A stretch of DNA of 64,000 nt, taken from Halomonas heilongjiangensis. GTDB taxonomy: Bacteria; Pseudomonadota; Gammaproteobacteria; Pseudomonadales; Halomonadaceae. Under the pieces are notes generated by a model. It saw only the letters and a program-made list of their open reading frames with translations. It did no database searches and was not told the DNA's origin. Of the stretch, positions 30,342-40,068 are shown piece after piece (positions within the stretch are counted from its first letter, which is position 1; each line of letters opens with the position of its first letter). The DNA lies in NCBI RefSeq assembly GCF_002879645.1, contig NZ_PNRE01000025.1, positions 1-64,000 of the forward strand. Direction: 5' to 3'. The position numbers and the translations under genes are program-made.

Positions 30342-30790
30342 TCCTGCTTGCCGGACGCGCCGTAGAGGGTGGCCGGGTCGATCAGCGGGGCACTGGTGAT
30401 GCGTGCGCGGTCCCCCTCGAGCGCCACATAGAAGCAGCTGCGTCGACCGGTGTGGCAGGCGGGACCGGTCTGCTCGACCTGCAGCAGCAGGGTGTCGCCG
30501 TCACAATCCAGCGCCGCACGCTCGAGATGCTGCTGCTGGCCGGACGATTCCCCCTTGCGCCACAGCTTGCCCCGGGAGCGCGACCAGTAGCAGACCCGCC
30601 CGGTCTTCAGGGTCTCCTCCAGCGCCTCACGGTTCATCCAGGCCATCATCAGCACCTCGCCGCTGTCGTGCTGCTGGGCGATGGCGGGGATCAGTCCCTC
30701 GGCGTTGAAGCGGACCGAAGCGAGAATCTCCTCCAGCGGGTGCCGGCTATCGACGCTGGCCTGCTCGAGGCGCTTGAAGGTGTCACTCAT
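30338..30790 (-). CDS. hisI: Phosphoribosyl-AMP cyclohydrolase HisI
   Basis: A 150-residue monofunctional HisI, which opens the purine ring of phosphoribosyl-AMP in histidine synthesis. Metal sites are visible: the magnesium motif DCDGD near residue 94 and zinc cysteines in ACHTGRRSCFY near 110. The start at 30790 gives the family's usual length; an upstream extension of 13 codons is unlikely. Unusually it stands apart from other histidine genes, between zur and yidD, overlapping the latter by four bases. Confidence 0.94.
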   Translation of the reverse strand: MSDTFKRLEQASVDSRHPLEEILASVRFNAEGLIPAIAQQHDSGEVLMMAWMNREALEETLKTGRVCYWSRSRGKLWRKGESSGQQQHLERAALDCDGDTLLLQVEQTGPACHTGRRSCFYVALEGDRARITSAPLIDPATLYGASGKQE

Positions 30791-30825
30791 GCGGGCTCCT
30801 GTGTGCGAAGGGAAGGGCGGGGCAC

Positions 30826-31281
30826 TCACTGCTTACCGGCGACCGCCTGCAGGCAGGCCTCGCAGTGGCCGAGCAGCTCGATGGTCTGACGGTCGACGCG
30901 AAACCCGAGGTCCCGGGCGCGCTGGGCCAACTGGGCATTGACGTCATCCAGGTGGAGTTCCTCGACCCGACCGCAATGGCGACAGATCAGCAACTGGAAG
31001 CCGTGGGCATGCTCGGGGCAGGGGCAGGCCACGTAGGCGTTGAGCGACTCGATGCGATGCACCAGCCCCTGGTCGATGAGGAACTCCAGGGCACGGTAGA
31101 TGGTCGGCGGCCGGGCCGCGGCATGCTCCGTGGCCAACCTGTCGAGGAGGTCATAGGCCTTGAGGCCACCGGGTGAGTCGGCGATCATCTCCAGCACGCG
31201 TCGCCGAATCGGCGTGAAGCGAACGCCGCGGCGCTGGCATTGCCGTTCGGCCTGATGCATCAGGGCACGGGAGTCGGTCAT
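30826..31281 (-). CDS. zur: Fur-family zinc regulator Zur
   Basis: A 151-residue repressor of the Fur family, most like Zur, which shuts off zinc uptake genes when zinc is plentiful. The winged-helix half (about 1-85, FTPIRRRVLEMI, PPTIYRALEFLIDQGL) is followed by the dimer domain with CRHCGRVEEL near 103 and the C-terminal HCEAC. The start is either the ATG at 31281 or the one three codons upstream at 31290; neither has a strong ribosome site. Iron-sensing Fur is less likely because of the short length and CPCPEHAHGFQ pattern. It lies 35 bases before hisI, same strand. Confidence 0.88.
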   Translation of the reverse strand: MTDSRALMHQAERQCQRRGVRFTPIRRRVLEMIADSPGGLKAYDLLDRLATEHAAARPPTIYRALEFLIDQGLVHRIESLNAYVACPCPEHAHGFQLLICRHCGRVEELHLDDVNAQLAQRARDLGFRVDRQTIELLGHCEACLQAVAGKQ

Positions 31282-31351
31282 GGCGGCCATGCGGTAGCTG
31301 AGTGGAATGCAATAGTCTACGCGTCGGGGGGCGGGGGAGCCAGTCGGCGCG

Positions 31352-32341
31352 TCAGCCCACGGCAACGGCAGAGGGTTCCGGCTCGGCCTCGCGCAGCTCG
31401 CTCTGGCGGGCAAAGTGCTGCTGGGCGAAGGCCACTCGCTGTTCGGGTGAGCCCCCTTCCGGCTGTCGCTCGATCAGGTCGAGGCGAGGCCTCAACCCCT
31501 CGCCGTTGGCCATCTGGATGGCCAGCCCGGGGCGGGCATTGAGCTCCAGCAGCATGGGGCCACGATCCCGGTCGAGCACCATGTCGGTGCCGAGATACCC
31601 GAGCCCGGTCATCTCGTAACAGCCGGCGGCGAGCAGCAGCAGGGTGCGCCAGTCGGGGATCCGCAGGCTGATCAGTTCGTGGCCCGTATCGGGATGATCG
31701 TGGCGGGTGCGGTCGAACTGCACGCCGCGGATGGCCGTCCCGCTGGTGATGTCGAGCCCCACACCCACCGCCCCCTGGTGCAGGTTGGCCTTGCCGTCGG
31801 AGTCCGCCGTGGAGAGGCGCATCATGGCCATCACCGGGTAGCCCTTGAAGACGATCACCCGGATGTCCGGTACCCCCTCGTAGGTGTACTCGGAGAGTCG
31901 CTCGTCGAAGTTGATCAGCGCCTCGACCACCGCCACGTCCGGCGACCCGCCCAGGGAGTAGAGCCCGGAGAGGATGTTGGAGACGTGGCGTTCGATGTCC
32001 TCGAGCCTGATCTGGGCGCCGCTGGGCTTGATGTAGACATCGCCGGCGCTCTGCTCGATGACCAGAATCCCCTTGCCGCCGCTGCCCTTGGCCGGCTTGA
32101 TGACGAAGCCGTGGTGGCCCTCGAGCATGCCGCGCAGATGCTTGACGCCGAACTGGGTGGTCACGGTGCCGATCAGCGCCGGCGTGGTGATGCCATACTC
32201 CTGGGCCAGCAGCTTGGTCTTGAGCTTGTCGTCCACCAACGGATAGAGCCGCCGGTCGTTGTAACGACCGATATAGCGGATGTTGCGCCGGTTCATGCCG
32301 ATGATGCCCTTGGCGCGAAGCTTGTCGGGGGTCGTCCACAT
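31352..32341 (-). CDS. RimK-like ATP-grasp ligase (alpha-L-glutamate ligase-like)
   Basis: A 329-residue ATP-grasp protein related to RimK. The nucleotide loop FVIKPAKGSGGKGILVI is near residue 80 and the metal-binding E-x-N in MLLELNARPG near 275. Such enzymes join an amino acid to a carboxylate using ATP; the substrate of this branch is unknown. It follows the inactive transglutaminase gene by 5 bases and is the last gene of a three-gene set (protease-like lipoprotein, transglutaminase-like membrane protein, ligase) found together in many proteobacteria, which points to one shared peptide- or wall-modifying process (inference). Confidence 0.88.
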   Translation of the reverse strand: MWTTPDKLRAKGIIGMNRRNIRYIGRYNDRRLYPLVDDKLKTKLLAQEYGITTPALIGTVTTQFGVKHLRGMLEGHHGFVIKPAKGSGGKGILVIEQSAGDVYIKPSGAQIRLEDIERHVSNILSGLYSLGGSPDVAVVEALINFDERLSEYTYEGVPDIRVIVFKGYPVMAMMRLSTADSDGKANLHQGAVGVGLDITSGTAIRGVQFDRTRHDHPDTGHELISLRIPDWRTLLLLAAGCYEMTGLGYLGTDMVLDRDRGPMLLELNARPGLAIQMANGEGLRPRLDLIERQPEGGSPEQRVAFAQQHFARQSELREAEPEPSAVAVG

Positions 32342-32346
32342 GGGGC

Positions 32347-33852
32347 TCAATCCTCGGTGACGGGCTTGAAGCGGCGCAGCTCCAGCAGCCGGTAGCCGGT
32401 GTAGTTGCCGAGCAGCAGGATCAGTGCCATCAGTATCAGCTGGACCCCCAGGAAATTGAAGGTGATGTGGCGGATCCAGGGGTTGTTCATGGCCAGGTAG
32501 GCGAGCACCGCGGTGAGCAGGCTGCCGCCGCCCTGGATCAGCACCTCCTTGGGCCCCTCTTCCTCCCACAGGATCGACATCCGCTCGATGGTCCAGGAGA
32601 GGATGATCATCGGGAAGAAGGTGATGGTCAGGCCGGCATTGAGGCCGAAGCGGTAGGAGAGCACCGAGAACAGCGAGATGATGGCGATCACCGTGATGAT
32701 CACCGCCGTGACCCTCGCCACCAGCAGGAGATTCAGGTGGGACAGGTAACTTCGGATCACCAGGCCCACGGCGACGACCAGCAGGAAGCCGACGAGCCCG
32801 GTGATCAGCGTGGTCTGGATGAAGGCCAGCGCAATCAGCACGGGCATGAAGGTACCCGAGGTCTTGATGCCGACCAGCACCCGCAGGATCACCACCACCA
32901 GCGCGCCGATGGGGATCAGCAGGATGGTCTGGAACAGTGCCTGCTCCTCGAGCGGGAGGCTGTGGATCGAGAAGTTGAGCAGGGTGTCGTCGGCCAACTG
33001 GTTGCGCACCGCGGCGGCGGCGGGCTGGTTGTGGGTGAGCATCGAGAAGCTGACCCGGGAGTTGGTTGCCCCCTGGACCTCCAGCACCGCCTGCCCGGCG
33101 GACTCCCAGAGCAGCAGGTTGTCGGGACGGCCCCGCGCTCCGGTCGCCGGGTTGAACAGTGCCCACTCGTCTTCGGCGAATACCTGCACCCACGAGGTCA
33201 GGCTCTGGCGCCGCCGGCCATCCTCGAGCACCAGGCCGCTGACCTCCCGGGCCGGCACCCCGGCCTGATTGAGCAGACGCACCAGCAGGGGGCTGCGCTC
33301 GAACTGCGTCAACAGCAGGCGGACGTTCTCGCCCTGGCGTTCGTCGCCGAAGTCGCGGATCAGCTCGCGGGCGAAGGAGAAGGCGTCGGCGCTGCGGCCC
33401 CAGGCTCGCTCGATTACCTGGGCCGCGGCGGTGTCGTAGGGGCGCTCCCAGACGATGTCGCGGCGCAGGGGCGGGGACTCGACCTCCGGGGCCCGCGATC
33501 CCGGGGCCACCAGCAGCTGCACCGTATAGTAGAGCTGCTGGCTGCCGGCCGCGTCGCGGATCGACCACTGGGCGCGCCGGCCACGCTCGTCCTCTAGGAA
33601 GGCCAGGCCATAGCCCGGAGAGGCGGTGTTCTCGGTCAGCAGGCGGTAGCCTTGCTGGTTGGTGGGCAGCGCCATATCGACCATGACCGGGCCACCCTGG
33701 GCGTTGAAATTGACCAGCGCCTCGACCTCCCAGACCTGGCGCTGTTCACCGGGCGTCCAAGGCACCTCGAGTTGTACGTGGCGATGCACGCTGATGGCGA
33801 TACCGACCACCAGCAGCAGGCCGACGATCAGATAGAAGGGCAGTCGTGACAT
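32347..33852 (-). CDS. Inactive transglutaminase fused to seven membrane helices
   Basis: A 501-residue membrane protein. One N-terminal membrane helix is followed by a periplasmic domain (about 30-290) with a transglutaminase-like core whose catalytic residues are gone. The segment after GVPARE has SWVQVF where active enzymes have HAWVE, FNPATG in place of the usual DPT, and no cysteine in the expected helix. About seven helices fill residues 310-490. It is therefore a binding or scaffolding module rather than an enzyme (inference). It is encoded between the retropepsin-like lipoprotein and the ATP-grasp ligase with short gaps. Confidence 0.88.
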   Translation of the reverse strand: MSRLPFYLIVGLLLVVGIAISVHRHVQLEVPWTPGEQRQVWEVEALVNFNAQGGPVMVDMALPTNQQGYRLLTENTASPGYGLAFLEDERGRRAQWSIRDAAGSQQLYYTVQLLVAPGSRAPEVESPPLRRDIVWERPYDTAAAQVIERAWGRSADAFSFARELIRDFGDERQGENVRLLLTQFERSPLLVRLLNQAGVPAREVSGLVLEDGRRRQSLTSWVQVFAEDEWALFNPATGARGRPDNLLLWESAGQAVLEVQGATNSRVSFSMLTHNQPAAAAVRNQLADDTLLNFSIHSLPLEEQALFQTILLIPIGALVVVILRVLVGIKTSGTFMPVLIALAFIQTTLITGLVGFLLVVAVGLVIRSYLSHLNLLLVARVTAVIITVIAIISLFSVLSYRFGLNAGLTITFFPMIILSWTIERMSILWEEEGPKEVLIQGGGSLLTAVLAYLAMNNPWIRHITFNFLGVQLILMALILLLGNYTGYRLLELRRFKPVTED

Positions 33853-33894
33853 GGGTCATCCTTGGAAGGGGCGGGCGGCTGGCCAGCCGGCGTT

Positions 33895-34737
33895 TCAGGC
33901 TTCTTCGTCATCTTGGTCCCCGGCCTCGTCGTGTTCGGCTTCCTCTGCCGGACGGCCGCCGGGGAACTCCGGTCGTTCATGTAGATAGCTCTCGGCCACA
34001 TCGATCACCGCGATATCCATCAGGAATCGCCGCCCCAGCAGCACCGGGTAGTTGAGATGTGAGCGATCGTTGAGGGTGAACTCCACCGTCTCCCGTATCG
34101 GCCCCAGGGTCATCAGCAGGCTGACCACCGGCCGCGACGTCTGGCCGGCCGCCTGGAGGACACGCACGCGACGCTCTACCGGTGCCTCGATCCAGTCGTC
34201 ACGGACGCCTTCGACCGCCACGTCATTCTCGCCCAGGCCGAGCTTGAAGCGGACCCAGTCCTCGCCGTCACGCTCGAAGCGGGTGATGTCGGTGGCCGAT
34301 AGCGAGGAGGTGTTGGCGCCGGAGTCGACCCGTGCCTTGAGGTAGGTACCGACATCGGGCAGGCCGATCCATTCACTGCGACCGACCACGGCCTTGTTGG
34401 CCAACCCGAGTTCATCGGCCACGCACTCGCGTGACACGACGACCGGCTCGCCATCGACACGCTCCAGCCGCTCGATATCGGCCCGCAGGTGGCGCAGCAG
34501 GCTGCCGAACTCCCGCAGGTCGGTATCCCTCAGCTCCTGGCGCTGGACCTGGGTGGCCAGCAGCTCGTGCTGCGCATCACAGCGCGAGACCATCTCGGTC
34601 TCCAGGCGGTCGATACGCGTCGCGAATTCATCGGGTGTCAGTACCGGTTCCGGCTCGGGTCGGTCGCTCGGAGTCGCGCAGCCGAACAACAGCAGGGCGA
34701 GGGACAGGGCACCGGTGTGCAGCAGGGGTTGTCGCAT
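33895..34737 (-). CDS. Retropepsin-like lipoprotein (RimK-associated protease family)
   Basis: A 280-residue predicted lipoprotein: signal peptide ALSLALLLFGC with the lipobox cysteine near residue 20, then a helical stretch, then a retropepsin-like domain (about 135-255). That domain has the catalytic-type motif RVDSGANTSSLSA near residue 135 and LGRRFLMD near 235. The family is often labelled ATP-dependent zinc protease, but I see an aspartic DSGA signature and no zinc or ATP site. The ATG at 34737 gives a proper lipoprotein signal; the longer frame does not. First gene of the three-gene set; transcribed from the AT-rich region upstream. Confidence 0.85.
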   Translation of the reverse strand: MRQPLLHTGALSLALLLFGCATPSDRPEPEPVLTPDEFATRIDRLETEMVSRCDAQHELLATQVQRQELRDTDLREFGSLLRHLRADIERLERVDGEPVVVSRECVADELGLANKAVVGRSEWIGLPDVGTYLKARVDSGANTSSLSATDITRFERDGEDWVRFKLGLGENDVAVEGVRDDWIEAPVERRVRVLQAAGQTSRPVVSLLMTLGPIRETVEFTLNDRSHLNYPVLLGRRFLMDIAVIDVAESYLHERPEFPGGRPAEEAEHDEAGDQDDEEA

Positions 34738-34867
34738 GGGGTGAGGAAGATCCTGTAAGTGGTGGCGTGATGATAAGGAGTCGCTGGCTGCCTTGTCCAA
34801 CGCCACATACCGGGCCGTCGAGGTTGGGTTGACCCCGCAAGGGGACATCGCCCCATGGATAATTTAA

Positions 34868-34883
34868 CATAATATACATTATG
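34868..34883. promoter_or_regulatory. AT-rich palindrome, likely promoter region of the three-gene set
   Basis: CATAAT-ATAC-ATTATG, about 130 bases upstream of the lipoprotein start. On the minus strand it offers TATATT and TATTAT as -10-like hexamers. The exact promoter is not resolved. Confidence 0.35.
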
Positions 34884-35015
34884 CGAACTGATGGCGGTCG
34901 AATGAGCCGCACGGCAAGTGTCGCTCGCCGGTCCGGTATCCGACACCGTGTCCAACCAATGGTGCAGCCCGATGCCCCTGTATCGGCCCCGGGGAATCCT
35001 GCCGGCCCCAGATGG

Positions 35016-35049
35016 CATCGCCCCCGGCTCATGCGAACCGGGGGCGATG
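35016..35049 (-). terminator. Strong hairpin after ectC
   Basis: CATCGCCCCCGG (35016-35027) and CCGGGGGCGATG (35038-35049) make a perfect 12-bp stem with a 10-base loop, 26 bases past the ectC stop. No T-run follows on the minus strand, but the stem is strong enough to end or protect the ectABC message. Confidence 0.6.
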
Positions 35050-35075
35050 GCCGAAGCGCTTCACGCCACTGGAGC

Positions 35076-35486
35076 TCAGAGCGGCTTGGCGTCGTCGGCC
35101 TCGGCCGGTGCGTAGGAGCCGTCTTCGCGATGTACCTCGTGCCCCGTCAGGCCTGGCGTGAAGACGCAGGCCAGGTGCATGGTCTTGCTGGCACGCAGCA
35201 GGTGCTCGTCGTGCTGATCGAGGATATAGATGTCACCCGGCTTGATCGGCCAGATCTTGCCGTCGGCCAGGGTCTCCACTTCGCCTTCGCCCTCGATGCA
35301 GTAGACCGCCTCGAAGTGGTGCTTGTAGTGGATATGGGTCTCGGTGCCTTCGTAGATACGGGTGATATGGAAGGAACAGTTGCCGCCATCGTCGGCCAGC
35401 GACAGGCGGGTACTGTCCCAGTTGCCGTTCTCGGCCTTGACCAGGCGGTCGGTCTGGCGCGCTTCCTCGAGATTGCGAACGATCAT
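35076..35486 (-). CDS. ectC: L-ectoine synthase EctC
   Basis: A 136-residue cupin enzyme that closes N-gamma-acetyldiaminobutyrate into the compatible solute ectoine. It begins [15 protein letters not shown] and shows the cupin metal-binding pattern around [23 protein letters not shown]-type histidines and [11 protein letters not shown]. Length and sequence match Halomonas EctC. Third gene of ectABC, 70 bases after ectB; that gap could hold a secondary promoter. The strong hairpin beyond its stop ends the operon. Confidence 0.97.
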   Translation of the reverse strand: MIVRNLEEARQTDRLVKAENGNWDSTRLSLADDGGNCSFHITRIYEGTETHIHYKHHFEAVYCIEGEGEVETLADGKIWPIKPGDIYILDQHDEHLLRASKTMHLACVFTPGLTGHEVHREDGSYAPAEADDAKPL

Positions 35487-35556
35487 GGTTGAACTCCGAT
35501 GTGCAAGGTGTCGATGACCGGGCCGCCGCTCGATCGGCGAACGGCCCTTCAGATTA

Positions 35557-37489
<1,933 letters not shown>

Positions 37490-37520
37490 GACGGTGTTTC
37501 GCTGTAGCGAATTTCCCAAC

Positions 37521-37548
37521 ATTATAACAGCGGCTTATCACATTTCAA
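37521..37548 (-). promoter_or_regulatory. Sigma-70-type promoter of ectABC
   Basis: On the minus strand TTGAAA (37548-37543), a 16-base spacer and TATAAT (37526-37521) lie 32 bases or more upstream of the ectA ATG. This is nearly the consensus. Ectoine operons of Halomonas are known to have a sigma-70 and a stress-type promoter before ectA. Confidence 0.75.
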
Positions 37549-37587
37549 AGCAAGCATTATCCTGCTGCCTGCTATCCATAATAGAAA

Positions 37588-37593
37588 ATTATA
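37588..37593 (-). promoter_or_regulatory. Second -10-like element upstream of ectA
   Basis: TATAAT on the minus strand (in CCTAGTATAATTTTC), about 67 bases upstream of the first promoter's -10, without a recognisable -35. A stationary-phase or osmotic (RpoS-type) promoter here would fit known ectoine operons but is not proved by the sequence. Confidence 0.35.
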
Positions 37594-37690
37594 CTAGGCT
37601 CGACCATGCACCGAGTCGGCGCCTCTCTCCAAGAGTCTAGTCCGTTTCATGTGTCAGGCCGGTGACGATTTTCCCCTTTCCGTAACGTCG

Positions 37691-37715
37691 ACGGGCCGCC
37701 CACGAGGCGGCCCGT
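37691..37715 (-). terminator. Hairpin after the glutathione reductase gene
   Basis: ACGGGCCGCC / GGCGGCCCGT, a perfect 10-bp stem with a 5-base loop, starting 28 bases after the stop. There is no T-run directly behind it. It separates gor from the ectABC promoter region. Confidence 0.5.
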
Positions 37716-37743
37716 GGGCGGCGTGTGATGGTCGATCCGCGAC

Positions 37744-39102
37744 TCAGCGGCGGGTCGGGGTCCGCAGGGTGACGAACTCCTCGGCGCCGGTGGGGTGAAT
37801 CCCCACGGTGGCGTCGAAGTCTGCCTTGGCGAGCCCCGCACGCACGGCGATGGCGATCCCCTGGATCACTTCCCCCGCCTCCTCGCCCACCATGTGGGCA
37901 CCGACGACCACGTCGCTCTCGTCATCGACGATCAGCTTCATCAGGCAACGCTCGCTGCTGCCGGACAGGGTGTGCTTCAGGGGACGGAAGTCGGTGGTAT
38001 AGACACGGATATCGCCGTACTGCTCCCGGGCCTGCTCCTCGGAGAGTCCCACGGTGCCGATATTGGGATGACAGAACACCGCGGTGGCGATGTTGCGGTA
38101 GTCGAGCGGAGTCTTCGGCGGCGCCTCGCCGAAGTGGTGCTGCACCAGGTGCATCGCCTCGGCCAGCGCCACCGGGGTCAGCTCCGGACCGCCGGTGACG
38201 TCGCCCAGCGCCAGGATCGAGGGTACCGAGGTCTCGAAGCGGTCGTTGACCCGCAGGTGGCCAGTGTCGGTCAGTTCGAGACCGTCCAGGCCGAGCCCCT
38301 CGAGGTGCGGCCTGCGGCCGGTGGCGGCCAGCACCGCATCGACCTCGAGCCGCTCACCGTTGGTCAGGGTCACCAGCAGCCCTCCATCGAGCCGCTCGAT
38401 CGCCTCGATGTTGGCCTCGAAGTGCAGGTTGACGCCCTTCTTGGCCATCTCGTCCCGGGCGAACTCGCGCACCTCATGGTCGAAGCCGCGCAGGAACAGC
38501 TCGCCGCGATAGACCAGGTGGGTCTCGCTGCCCAGGCCGTTGAAGATGCTCGCGAACTCCACGGCGATGTAGCCACCGCCGAGCACCAGGAAGCGGCGCG
38601 GGAAGGCGTCGAGGTCGAAGATCTGGTTGGAGTCCAGCGTCAGCTCGCTGCCCGGGAACTCGGGCACCCAGGGCCAGCCGCCCACGGCGACCAGGATCCG
38701 GGCGGCACTGATGGTCTCGCCGGCGACCTCCACCCGATGCGCGTCGAGCACCCGGGCGCGGCCGTTGATCAGGCGTACCCCGGCGGCGTCGAGCAGGCGG
38801 CCATAGATGCCGTTGAGTCGCTTGATCTCGCCGATCTTGTTGTCGCGCAGGGTCGCCCAGTCGAACTCGGGCGCCGCCGGCAGCCGCCAGCCGAAGCCGC
38901 CGGCATCCTCGAAGGCGTCATGGAAATGGGCCGCTTGGGAGTAGAGTTTCTTGGGCACGCACCCCACGTTGACGCAGGTACCGCCCAGGTAGCGATCCTC
39001 GGCCACGGCGACTCGGGCTCCGGTCGCGGCCGCGGTGCGGGCGGCACGCACGCCGCCGGAGCCCGCACCGATGACGAAAAGATCGTAGTCGAACTCGGAC
39101 AC
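37744..39102 (-). CDS. gor: Glutathione-disulfide reductase
   Basis: A 452-residue FAD enzyme that reduces oxidised glutathione with NADPH. The FAD loop [14 protein letters not shown] is near residue 12, the redox disulfide is in [13 protein letters not shown] near 42, the NAD(P) loop [10 protein letters not shown] near 172, and the C-terminal catalytic [10 protein letters not shown] ends the protein. Length is normal. Transcribed towards ectA with a hairpin between; divergent from carbonic anhydrase. Confidence 0.95.
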   Translation of the reverse strand: MSEFDYDLFVIGAGSGGVRAARTAAATGARVAVAEDRYLGGTCVNVGCVPKKLYSQAAHFHDAFEDAGGFGWRLPAAPEFDWATLRDNKIGEIKRLNGIYGRLLDAAGVRLINGRARVLDAHRVEVAGETISAARILVAVGGWPWVPEFPGSELTLDSNQIFDLDAFPRRFLVLGGGYIAVEFASIFNGLGSETHLVYRGELFLRGFDHEVREFARDEMAKKGVNLHFEANIEAIERLDGGLLVTLTNGERLEVDAVLAATGRRPHLEGLGLDGLELTDTGHLRVNDRFETSVPSILALGDVTGGPELTPVALAEAMHLVQHHFGEAPPKTPLDYRNIATAVFCHPNIGTVGLSEEQAREQYGDIRVYTTDFRPLKHTLSGSSERCLMKLIVDDESDVVVGAHMVGEEAGEVIQGIAIAVRAGLAKADFDATVGIHPTGAEEFVTLRTPTRR

Positions 39103-39269
39103 GTGATTCTCCTGATCGGGAAGGGCCGCCTGGCGGCCCTGGAAACGGAATGCGGCGATGATACCAGCCCCGCCGCCCCCTCGGGAGAGTCGGCGGTTGA
39201 CCGCTCGCGGGTGTGGCGGTAAAAGGGGCTGCCGCCTCCACCCAACACCGCCACTCGAGGAATGCCGCC

Positions 39270-39920
39270 ATGAACAACGACATCCAGGACCTGCTCGAGA
39301 ACAACCGCGCCTGGGCCGAGCGCATGTGCCAGGAGGATCCCGGCTTCTTCTCGCGACTCTCGCAGCAGCAGAACCCCGACTACCTGTGGATCGGCTGCTC
39401 CGACAGCCGGGTACCGGCCAACCAGATCATCTCGCTGCCCCCGGGCGAGGTGTTCGTCCATCGCAACGTGGCCAATCTGCTCCATCACAATGACCTCAAT
39501 GCCCTGTCGGTACTGCAGTACGCGGTGGAGGTACTCAAGGTGCGCCACATCATGGTGGTCGGCCACTACGGCTGCGGCGGGGTACGCGCCGCGGTCGAAG
39601 GTGGCGACAACGGCATGGTGGACATCTGGCTGCACTCGGTACGCGAGCTCTATGCCCGCCACCGCGATGAGCTGGCCCCCCTCGACCGGGATGCCCAGAT
39701 CGACCGCATGTGCGAGCTCAATGTCCAGGCTCAGGTCACCAACCTGTGTCGCACCAAGATCGTCCAGCACGCCTGGCAGCGCGGCCAGGAGCTGGCGGTG
39801 CACGGCTGGGTCTATGGCCTGGCCGACGGACGCGTCAAGGACCTCGGCTGCACGGTCTCCGGCCTCGACCAGGCCACCACCCTCTATCGCATCGACCGGC
39901 TGACCCCCACCGGCGACTGA
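39270..39920 (+). CDS. can: Beta-class carbonic anhydrase
   Basis: A 216-residue zinc enzyme that interconverts CO2 and bicarbonate. The zinc ligands are visible: Cys in IGCSDSRVP near residue 42, and His and Cys in [12 protein letters not shown] near 98. The conserved aspartate and arginine lie in CSDSR. The ATG at 39270 follows a GAGGAA site and begins [18 protein letters not shown], the usual N-terminus. Length matches E. coli Can (220). Confidence 0.95.
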   Translation: MNNDIQDLLENNRAWAERMCQEDPGFFSRLSQQQNPDYLWIGCSDSRVPANQIISLPPGEVFVHRNVANLLHHNDLNALSVLQYAVEVLKVRHIMVVGHYGCGGVRAAVEGGDNGMVDIWLHSVRELYARHRDELAPLDRDAQIDRMCELNVQAQVTNLCRTKIVQHAWQRGQELAVHGWVYGLADGRVKDLGCTVSGLDQATTLYRIDRLTPTGD

Positions 39921-40068
39921 GGGCGAAGCAGGCGCCACTTGCCGCGCTGCCGTGCCGATGCAGGCCGCGCATGAGGCCAGTCATTATTTCGATTGTCTCC
40001 GCCAGAACCGGCTCACTAAGGTAGTTCCCGTCGATAGAAGGCATAACAACCTTTCACAAGGGAACAAC

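Larger units (their letters stand above)
34738..35075. other. 338-base gap between the protease-like gene and ectC
   Basis: No convincing gene. The half near 34738-34900 is AT-rich and must hold the promoter of the three-gene set; it includes the CATAAT/ATTATG palindrome and a short CCCC-GCAA-GGGG hairpin in the presumed leader. The other half is GC-rich and ends in a strong hairpin after ectC. Confidence 0.6.

Noticed and set aside
33895-34737. ATP-dependent zinc protease label for the lipoprotein
   Set aside because: No zinc-protease or ATP-binding motif is visible; the DSGAN motif and fold cues point to a retropepsin-like aspartic protease.
35487-35556. Sigma-54 promoter before ectC, as reported for other ectoine operons
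   Set aside because: I found no GG/GC pair with the 10-base spacing of a -24/-12 promoter in the gap.
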